From Bacteroidales bacterium (lineage in GTDB: Bacteria > Bacteroidota > Bacteroidia > Bacteroidales > F082): 64,000 nucleotides of DNA. Under the pieces are notes generated by a model. It had not been told where the DNA came from. It searched no databases and was given only the letters and a program-made list of their open reading frames with translations. Location: assembly GCA_030690365.1 (NCBI GenBank), contig JAUYGX010000024.1, forward strand, positions 1-64,000. The letters are read 5' to 3'. This document shows, piece after piece, positions 1 through 7,396 of the stretch (position 1 is the first letter of the stretch; each line of letters starts with the position of its first letter). The position numbers and the translations under genes are program-made.

Positions 1-261
1 CCAACCGCTATAATCAGCTATTAATTTTGGTAATTCTATTTCAAATATTCCAATTCTAGTCGAATAGTAAAATGCGAAAAATAATAAGCCCATACCAACA
101 ATAGAAGTTTCAATTTTCCCGGGATTTAATACTCGTTTTCCATTTTTATCAGTCGGTAATGCTTTATTAAGTCCTTTTAGTCCACCAAAGGCCCAATAGA
201 AATGGATTATAGAAATAATTAAAAATGTAATGGTCAAGATGCTTTCTGGTATTTCAATCAT
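1..261 (-). CDS. DUF3995-like small membrane protein, partial (runs off window start)
   Basis: Manual reverse translation from ATG at 261: MIEIPESILTITFLIISIIHFYWAFGGLKGLNKALPTDKNGKRVLNPGKIETSIVGMGLLFFAFYYS..., open to the window edge. Confidence 0.65.
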   Translation of the reverse strand, partial: MIEIPESILTITFLIISIIHFYWAFGGLKGLNKALPTDKNGKRVLNPGKIETSIVGMGLLFFAFYYSTRIGIFEIELPKLIADYSGW

Positions 262-285
262 CTGTAAGTTTTTTACTTCTTTCTA

Positions 286-1926
286 TCAGCTAAAATATTT
301 TTGTATTAATGACATTAACTCATTTTTTATCACCGGCTTCGACAGATGTTCATTGCATCCTGCTTCGATTGCTTTTTCTCTGTCACCCGTAAGTGCATAA
401 GCTGACTGAGCAATGACAATAACATCTTTATTAAACTGGCGAATTTGTCGGGTAGCTTCATAACCATCTATTACCGGCATTTTAATATCCATTAATATCA
501 AATCCATATCAGGGTTATTACGGCAAAGTTCAATGGCTTCAAGCCCGTTTTTTGCATGAAGGATTTCCCGGCTTATTTCTGTGAGCATTATACTGATTAG
601 CAAATCAGAAGTATCATCGTCTTCAACAATTAATATTTTCAGGTGTTTAACCTGAGGTTCCATCACATCATTGGTGGTACTGTTTGTAATTCCGTCTGAT
701 CTCATTACTTCAATAGTGCAGGGAATAGTAAAGTAAAAGGTTGAACCTATGCCTTTTTTGCTTTCCACCCACAATTTTCCACCAAGCATTTCCACGTAGG
801 CTTTGGAAATCGACAAGCCCAAACCTGCTCCCTGATATGCATGTTCATCTGAAATATCAGCCTGAACAAAACGCTCAAAAATGGCCTTCTGTCTGTGGCT
901 GTCAATACCAATACCTGAATCTTTAACGTAAAATTCAAGATATTCGTTTTTCTTGTCGTAACCCAATTCTATTGTGCCTTTTTCGCTGTATTTAATGGCA
1001 TTTTTTACAAGATTGGTTAAAATAGCAAATAACTTTTCGCGGTCGGTCCTGATAATGGCTTTGCTGAAAGGCAAATGATTTTTAAATATAAACTGTATTC
1101 CCTTGCCTTCAATCTCTGGTTTAAAGAAGGTATAAATATATTCGATTTGCTCGTTAATATTTGATTCACTTATGTTAACCTCCATCAGACCCGATTCTAT
1201 CTTTGAAATACTAATAATATCATTAATGATATTTAGCATGCGGGCACCACTTTTCTCGATAATCCGTATGTACTTTTGTTGTTTCTCGCCTGATAAGTTT
1301 GGTTCTTTCAACAATCCGGCAAATCCAAGAATGCCATTCATTGGTGTGCGAATTTCATGACTCATATTCGCGAGAAAAGCAGATTTCAGGCGGTCGCTTT
1401 CCTCTGCACCGACTTTAGCTTTGATTAATTCTTTCTCGATTTCTATTCGTGCTGAAATATCACGGATGTTGCATTGTATTACATTCTGATTATCGGCTAA
1501 ATACACATTGCTAACGAACTCAACATGGATTATGCGCCCATCTTTGGTCTCAAGTGGCAAATCATTATAACGGACATATTCCTTTTTCTTCAATTCTAAA
1601 AATTTATCATGATTGGCAATGATATCTTTAAATATCCCGATTTCCCAAATAAATTTTTCAATGAATTGGTCGTGAGAAAACCCCAATAAATCTATTAAAA
1701 AGGGATTCACATCAACAATCATTCCTGTTTCTGCATCCAGAATTAGAATACCGTCTTTTGCCGATTCAAAAAGCGAACGATAGCGGATTTCGGAAGCAAT
1801 CAAAGCCATCTCTGTTTTCTTCAATCTGGAGATGTCGTTAAACAAGGTTTTTAAGGAATTATTCTCTTGTTGCAATTCCCTCAACTCGCGGATGAGTTCT
1901 TCTTTGGTTTTGTCCAGAATATTCAT
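286..1926 (-). CDS. PAS-domain hybrid sensor histidine kinase with C-terminal receiver domain
   Basis: PAS segment; H-box FLANMSHEIRTPMNG; N/G boxes (LVKNAIKYS, DSGIGI, GAGLGLSISKAYVEMLGG); REC domain with LILMDIKMPVIDGYEATRQIR. Confidence 0.93.
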   Translation of the reverse strand: MNILDKTKEELIRELRELQQENNSLKTLFNDISRLKKTEMALIASEIRYRSLFESAKDGILILDAETGMIVDVNPFLIDLLGFSHDQFIEKFIWEIGIFKDIIANHDKFLELKKKEYVRYNDLPLETKDGRIIHVEFVSNVYLADNQNVIQCNIRDISARIEIEKELIKAKVGAEESDRLKSAFLANMSHEIRTPMNGILGFAGLLKEPNLSGEKQQKYIRIIEKSGARMLNIINDIISISKIESGLMEVNISESNINEQIEYIYTFFKPEIEGKGIQFIFKNHLPFSKAIIRTDREKLFAILTNLVKNAIKYSEKGTIELGYDKKNEYLEFYVKDSGIGIDSHRQKAIFERFVQADISDEHAYQGAGLGLSISKAYVEMLGGKLWVESKKGIGSTFYFTIPCTIEVMRSDGITNSTTNDVMEPQVKHLKILIVEDDDTSDLLISIMLTEISREILHAKNGLEAIELCRNNPDMDLILMDIKMPVIDGYEATRQIRQFNKDVIVIAQSAYALTGDREKAIEAGCNEHLSKPVIKNELMSLIQKYFS

Positions 1927-2242
1927 GGTATTCGTTTTTAGTCTATGAAATTTCGCATCGGCTTTTTAGTATTGGTCGTTATGGATTGAATAGCTCCAAT
2001 TGTCGCTATGCCCATTATGTAGTCTTTATAGTTATAAAATCTTTTAGTATTCATACAACTTCATTATCAATATACTATACAATCATAACCGATCATCATG
2101 AATAAATCGGCTCCTTGTTTTCAATGCAAATAGATCATCTGATGTTTGGTTTGGTAAAACTAGGGAATTATTTTTAGTGGTTTGATTTTTAGAAGTGTTA
2201 TTTTGATGATTTGTTATTAGCGATGGGATAATTTCGTGCTTT

Positions 2243-4432
2243 TTATCTCCTGATAATTAATTTTGCACATTTCAACTTACTTTTAAAATCCCCAACTTTT
2301 ATGGTATAAAAGCCTTGTGGCAATCCTGTAATATCAATACTTATTTTGTCTGCTTTTTGTACTTTCCTTCTCAGGACAACTTCGTTGTATAGGTTGTAAA
2401 GTGTAATTGAAACATGGTTTGAGTAGTCTGCTCCCAAATCGAGAGTAATGATATCTGATGCAGGGTTAGGGTATATCAACAGGTTGTCATAGTTCAATTT
2501 TATTTCATCCACTTCCACAATCAGGCAATCAGGATAATTTAAACAGTTGCATTCTATGGTCATTTGATTGTTGTTGAATGGCATAATATTATTGTTTGTG
2601 TCAAGATTTGCAGGGTGAGTTGCCGTCCTGCCGTCACATTCAAGCAGGTTATTCTGATAGTAGTTAGTCATTCGATAATAAACCCCATTATCGCAGTCGC
2701 CTGTTTCATTATAAACCACTACGTCACCACCTACTTCAATGTTTCCATGCAAATGGTAGTTGCTCACTTTTGCTCTCATATCAATCAGGGCATCACCCCA
2801 AAGTGTGCAATTCTCTACAAAAGCCTGACCCTCAATAACTACATTGTCTGAAATAACTCCCCCTACTACAAAACTATTGTTTGCGATTCTGGAATTTCCA
2901 CTCATGGTGGCATTTTTAACAAGGGCCGTATTTTCAATCCTGACATTGCCGGTAATATTTGAATTTCCGAGGATAATTGCATAGTGAGATACATATACTG
3001 ATGGGGCAACTGTGGCGGTATTTGCAACCCATCCTCCACCATTTGAATGAATATGTCCGTTGGTTTTTAATTGTGGCCTGAAGTTCTCTGCTACTTGAAA
3101 ACCTTCGGGTATACCACCACTAATAGTGAGTTCATAAGGAAATCTGAAATGTTTGGGGTAGCCATGCCAGGTGTCATTGTACTCAGAAGTCGTAATCATA
3201 TCCGGAGCACCCATCACAACAAAATACATATGCGATTCATTTTCAAGCAATGAAAAACCAATTTCAGCATCCGGCTCATTGTAAGTTTCACTATACCTGC
3301 TAACTGTTCCATCTTCAAATGCAGCAACAAAGCCATAACACCAGCCTGTATGCAAATTTGCATCGGTATGACCCTTGAATTTTATGATCACAGCACAACT
3401 ATCAGCATCAGGATATATTGGAATAATGTTATACGCAGATTCTTCGGGGGCAATCTCAATGGGAACCCTGAAATGAGTGGGTATGAGCGAATCCTGAGCT
3501 AATATCGTATACGTTGCCTGGATAGAAGGAAGCCAGTTAAGCAAATCATTGTTTCGGTATTGCAGGAAGTAATCGCCAATATTATTGTAGTTAAAATCAT
3601 AGGTCGCCATCCTCCTGGCATATTTAAACATTTTGTCATTAAACTGTTCCTGGTTAAAGTTCATCAGTCTTTTATAGGATTGAAGGGGATACTCATTGCT
3701 GTAGGAGTTACGCCAAAGGCGGTTTATTACATCAATACCATCCTCTTCCATGATAGCCAAAAGCATTTCATAATTTTCGTAGGTGTTTTTCCAGTCGCCC
3801 CATGTTTCGATGTGATAAACATCCATTCCCCAGGCAGTTACATCTTGTGGGTAAAGGAGGTTACGCATAAAATTGGCATGTGTTTCCCAAAAAATGCCCG
3901 CATTGTTCCAAACCGACCCAAGACCAAAAATGGTTCTGTAATCTATTATACATTGTGCTTGCAACGAATGCGTGAATTCATGTGCAGCCACATCACCTGT
4001 CTGTATGGCCAGGGGATGGACCCAAAATGCTCCGATGATTCCATCTGCATCACCTCCAAAAGCCCATCCGGTTGTGCCCGTGGGGCCAAAAGTATTGAGC
4101 ATAACGACTGGTACTTTATATTGATGCAGGTTTGTTCCTGTTGTGTCCCAGGCAAAGCCGAAATCAACAAATGCCTGGTAGATCATTTCCATGGTGTCGA
4201 GTACCATATTTGGGTCAAAATAAAGGTCAGGGTCAGGAGGGTTTAGTGGATCAAGTCCAACTGAATCACCCCAAATAATGGTGAAGTTTGAGCTTTGCAT
4301 TGTTTTACTCCATGTAAACTGACTTCCGTCAACGGTGTTAGGGTCGAGCAGGTAGGCGGGTATATAAGCCTCTTTCTGTGAATAACAAGTTAAGGTTAAA
4401 AAACCGAAAAGTAGTATTGCTAATTTCTTCAT
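2243..4432 (-). CDS. Secreted putative metalloprotease-like protein (HEFTH motif, DUF6055-like) with beta-helix-like repeats and T9SS type A sorting tail
   Basis: Signal peptide; VAAHEFTHSLQ (HExxH) followed by FWETHANFMR; repetitive N/V/I-rich segment; C-terminal LLIYPNPASDIITLDL...GFYTIKVGDFKSKLKCAKLIIRR. Confidence 0.75.
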   Translation of the reverse strand: MKKLAILLFGFLTLTCYSQKEAYIPAYLLDPNTVDGSQFTWSKTMQSSNFTIIWGDSVGLDPLNPPDPDLYFDPNMVLDTMEMIYQAFVDFGFAWDTTGTNLHQYKVPVVMLNTFGPTGTTGWAFGGDADGIIGAFWVHPLAIQTGDVAAHEFTHSLQAQCIIDYRTIFGLGSVWNNAGIFWETHANFMRNLLYPQDVTAWGMDVYHIETWGDWKNTYENYEMLLAIMEEDGIDVINRLWRNSYSNEYPLQSYKRLMNFNQEQFNDKMFKYARRMATYDFNYNNIGDYFLQYRNNDLLNWLPSIQATYTILAQDSLIPTHFRVPIEIAPEESAYNIIPIYPDADSCAVIIKFKGHTDANLHTGWCYGFVAAFEDGTVSRYSETYNEPDAEIGFSLLENESHMYFVVMGAPDMITTSEYNDTWHGYPKHFRFPYELTISGGIPEGFQVAENFRPQLKTNGHIHSNGGGWVANTATVAPSVYVSHYAIILGNSNITGNVRIENTALVKNATMSGNSRIANNSFVVGGVISDNVVIEGQAFVENCTLWGDALIDMRAKVSNYHLHGNIEVGGDVVVYNETGDCDNGVYYRMTNYYQNNLLECDGRTATHPANLDTNNNIMPFNNNQMTIECNCLNYPDCLIVEVDEIKLNYDNLLIYPNPASDIITLDLGADYSNHVSITLYNLYNEVVLRRKVQKADKISIDITGLPQGFYTIKVGDFKSKLKCAKLIIRR

Positions 4433-4525
4433 TTAGAGTTTCTTTTTAAAATAACTGAATTGCAACTGTTTTATGTTGTGTATCAGCGGTTCGTTGTTTT
4501 TCTTCACGTGCTAAATTTACAATGA

Positions 4526-4966
4526 TTAAATTTTTTCATTTTTTATTCCTTTGCTCAACATCCAAGCTGAAACTCCTGCAGAAATTGTCATTGCAAATAC
4601 ACTACAAGCTAAATCTGCAAAAACACTTGGTATTGAAAAAATATTTTGTGCAGAAAATAGTCCGAAATTAATAGCTGTCCAAAAAAGAAATCCAAGTATG
4701 AAACCATACTTCAATCCAGAGCCAAAAGTTTTCGCGCCTGACCATTTTATGGTAGTGGTTATTAAAAAGCCAAATGCCAATGAAGAAACAAGCAAAGCCC
4801 AAATTATAGGTTGGTCAGGTGGTCGGTTAAGTTGTTTTAAATATTCTATTGAACCAGCTGGATGGGTTGCATAAAAATCCTTTAAAAAAACAAAAAAAGC
4901 ACCAGCATGAAGTATGAGGTTTATTATCGTGGTAACTAAGCCTGTTAAGAGAAAATTTTTGTTCAT
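4526..4966 (-). CDS. Hypothetical small membrane protein
   Basis: Four hydrophobic segments, ATG start; antisense to a longer spurious ORF. Confidence 0.6.
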   Translation of the reverse strand: MNKNFLLTGLVTTIINLILHAGAFFVFLKDFYATHPAGSIEYLKQLNRPPDQPIIWALLVSSLAFGFLITTTIKWSGAKTFGSGLKYGFILGFLFWTAINFGLFSAQNIFSIPSVFADLACSVFAMTISAGVSAWMLSKGIKNEKI

Positions 4967-5019
4967 ATGTTAATTTTTACATTTATTTTTTGTCAGTTTG
5001 GGTGTCGCTCAACAAATAC

Positions 5020-5152
5020 TGCTAACGGGTAGCATACGCTTTGTGGCGGACTTTAAAAGACAAATCTTTCAGCCCACGACGATTTATATTTGGAACTAAA
5101 ATACTCATTTTCATAACGTAACCCGCCATAAAGTATTATGCATTGTTATGCC
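5020..5152. repeat. Long imperfect inverted repeat (attC-like/cassette-boundary-like)
   Basis: Left arm TGCTAACGGGTAGCATACGCTTTGTGGCGG (5020-5049) is imperfectly complementary to right arm CCCGCCATAAAGTATTATGCATTGTTATGCC (5122-5152), about 72 nt between arms. Confidence 0.65.
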
Positions 5153-5200
5153 TCGTTCTTCCTTTCTTCTGCCTGTATTTTATTTATTCGTTTTTGCAAT

Positions 5201-6145
5201 TCAGTCAGTTATGAGTTCGTCAAAGTCTAACGGTTGTCCGTAAATCATACTGTCTTTCATTTCTTCGTAGTCAGTTTCCCACTTTCTTATAATTGTTTCG
5301 GGCGGAATAAATTTGATGTTTGCAGGATTGTGTTTTGAATAGTCAATGCCCGAAATAGCTGTAAACTTACTGCGATGTTTTACGATAGTGTTGTAAAGTT
5401 CGGTGTCTTGCAAAGCAATGTCAACATAATCAGTTTGACTTAGTTTTTCAATGTCATAAAGATGTCGGCTTAATCGTTCCACTCTTATTTTGTCAAGCGG
5501 TTTTTGAAATTCTTCGTGCAATAAAAATACCTTTTCTAAAAATGTCCGTTCGGGATTTACAACAGGAATGGTAATTGGTTTATCCGTAAAAGGATTGTCT
5601 TTGTAGATTTCAGAAACAAATGTTCCGAAAGTTCTTTGCGTAAAAGGTTCTTTTAATGAACGGCTACCCAACTCAATTAAGACACCGGGTTTCAGATAGG
5701 TGTCTTTTTCCGTGAGTTTGTTGTAATAGATTTCAATAATCAAAGGGTCTTGGTCGTGATTCTCTACTTCACGAGGTTTTACTGTTACATTTTTAAATCC
5801 TAATTCGGTAAATTTATTTTTCAATTCTTCGGTAAAAATTTCCGAGATAAATTGAAACGATTTTCTTCTTAGTTTTCTGATGTCGCCTTTTGTTAGTTCG
5901 CCCGAAAAACCAAGAAATTCTCTGTCCAAAGCCAAATCAATGTCTTCCGAAAATCGGTGTATCACGTTCCAACCTTTGCTTAACGAAGTTCCACCTTTAA
6001 AAATTAAGGCATTTGCACAATCTATTGAAAAAATCACGGACAAAGTATGTACTACCCACCAATCTTTTTCTGCGGCTGATGAAGACGGCAAACCAATATG
6101 TCGGCTTGTTTCTGCAAACAATCTGATTTTAGTTTCGGAAGGCAA
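5201..6145 (-). CDS. abiEii: AbiEii/AbiGii-family nucleotidyltransferase toxin (type IV TA); 5' end uncertain, true start may be ATG at 6180
   Basis: AEKDWWVVHTLSVIF, IFKGGTSLSKGW, FSEDIDLAL motifs; directly downstream of AbiEi-like gene. Confidence 0.88.
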   Translation of the reverse strand: MPSETKIRLFAETSRHIGLPSSSAAEKDWWVVHTLSVIFSIDCANALIFKGGTSLSKGWNVIHRFSEDIDLALDREFLGFSGELTKGDIRKLRRKSFQFISEIFTEELKNKFTELGFKNVTVKPREVENHDQDPLIIEIYYNKLTEKDTYLKPGVLIELGSRSLKEPFTQRTFGTFVSEIYKDNPFTDKPITIPVVNPERTFLEKVFLLHEEFQKPLDKIRVERLSRHLYDIEKLSQTDYVDIALQDTELYNTIVKHRSKFTAISGIDYSKHNPANIKFIPPETIIRKWETDYEEMKDSMIYGQPLDFDELITD

Positions 6146-6172
6146 CCGAAACCATTCTTGTAAATGTTTAAC

Positions 6173-6769
6173 TTATTCATTGTCCGCAATCAATTTTTTT
6201 ATCCAAACAGGTGCTAACAGCAAATCGTGTTGCAAGTTTTTCTGATTTTCATTCTTCAAAACTTTCTTTATCTGTTTTATTTCTTCTGTTGTTACTTCTT
6301 CTTTACCAATTGTCCGCAATGCTTGTATTGCCAATGTGCTGATTTCGCCAACGAAAGCCAGGTTTTTAGAACTTGCTTTCTTAAACGTAATGGTCTGTTT
6401 TCCGATTTTAATTTTTCGTGCTGAAGTATCCGTATAAAAAACAATGTTTAACGGAACTTGTGTTGTCAAGCCCAATTTATACATTGCATAACTGCCTGTC
6501 GGGATAATCGTTGCTCTGTCCCTTTTTGCTATGGCAACCGCAATTTCTTCAATGCTCGGCAATACTTTACCAATGTAATTATCAATTACTGGTCGAACGT
6601 AAATACCTTGTGTTACTCGTTCTATTTCACCCGATTTTACTAAGCGTTCCAATGCCTTATTTACCGATTTGCTATTTGCAATTTTCGTAAAACTATCTAC
6701 AAAGAAAAGCATTCCTCTCGGACTTCTCTTTATCTTGTTTAATACATGTAATTCAACGCTTTCAGACAT
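6173..6769 (-). CDS. abiEi: AbiEi-like antitoxin (DUF6088-type)
   Basis: N-terminal winged-helix-like region (RSPRGMLFFVDSFTKIANSKSVNKALERLVKSGEIERVTQGIYVRP) and downstream domain typical of AbiEi/DUF6088; adjacent to AbiEii. Confidence 0.88.
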   Translation of the reverse strand: MSESVELHVLNKIKRSPRGMLFFVDSFTKIANSKSVNKALERLVKSGEIERVTQGIYVRPVIDNYIGKVLPSIEEIAVAIAKRDRATIIPTGSYAMYKLGLTTQVPLNIVFYTDTSARKIKIGKQTITFKKASSKNLAFVGEISTLAIQALRTIGKEEVTTEEIKQIKKVLKNENQKNLQHDLLLAPVWIKKLIADNE

Positions 6770-6784
6770 ATTTATACTTTAATC

Positions 6785-6815
6785 TTGTCGCAAATTTAGT
6801 AAATATTTGCGACAA
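6785..6815. promoter_or_regulatory. Perfect 11-bp inverted repeat upstream of abiEi, candidate AbiEi operator overlapping a TAnnTTTG -7 box
   Basis: TTGTCGCAAAT (6785-6795) N9 ATTTGCGACAA (6805-6815); minus-strand TAAATTTG at 6798-6791. Confidence 0.7.
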
Positions 6816-6856
6816 AAAATAAATTGAGAACAATATTGCTATAAAAGTTGAGATGA

Positions 6857-7129
6857 TTACTTTTCTGAATATTGATAAATGCTTTTTTCGTCCGATTTTA
6901 AAAAGTCAAAGAAGTTTATCCCTTGATATTTACAGGTTTGAAGTATCGAAAGCAAAATCAAGTGATGTTCTAAATTTTTCTTTGTAAGGCTTTTACTGAT
7001 TTTCTTTCTCCATTTTGCAAATGGTTTTTTGGAATGCTCTGCATTATTGTTGTTCCAAGGAATGCCATCGTAATTTAAAATCGAATTAATTGATAAACCC
7101 GATACGAAAACTAAGCTATCGCCTTTTCC
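6857..7129 (-). pseudogene. C-terminal remnant of a DDE-type transposase (IS66-like resemblance)
   Basis: Minus-strand translation KGDSLVFVSGLSINSILNYDGIPWNNNNAEHSKKPFAKWRKKISKSLTKKNLEHHLILLSILQTCKYQGINFFDFLKSDEKSIYQYSEK*; no catalytic N-terminus upstream. Confidence 0.7.
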
Positions 7130-7144
7130 TCATGGCTCCGATGA

Positions 7145-7165
7145 CCCCGATAGCTATCGTGGGGG
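7145..7165. repeat. Short near-perfect palindrome CCCCGATAGCTATCGTGGGGG
   Basis: Direct reading; CCCCGATAGCTATCG(T)GGGG with one interrupting base. Confidence 0.55.
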
Positions 7166-7396
7166 CATTCGGGAGGGGATAGGGGTACTTAAAACCATCA
7201 CAATAAACCACCCGGTTCTGTTCTTACAGGGTTCCATTTTACCTTATCACATAATAAGCTTGCTGTACGTTACATCAATTAGGCTTAGTTTGGCGAACTG
7301 TGTGGAGTCAATTCAATATTGCACGGAAAGCTTAACTACGTTGAAATAAGAGGGGTTAGCTATCACTGGATCAATAAACGCTGACATGGGCTTTCT

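Noticed and set aside
3560-4246. 228-aa plus-strand ORF
   Set aside because: Fully antisense to the well-supported T9SS metalloprotease-like gene; composition looks like a shadow frame and no family is recognisable.
4440-4525. Second attC-like repeat next to the 4526 membrane-protein gene
   Set aside because: Some CAAC/GTTG symmetry is present, but no long arm complementary to the 5020-5152 element was found.
7130-7390. Possible group II intron or IS end in the region between the transposase remnant and the NagB-like gene
   Set aside because: No recognisable domain V, reverse-transcriptase frame or terminal inverted repeat found by eye; left as unexplained.
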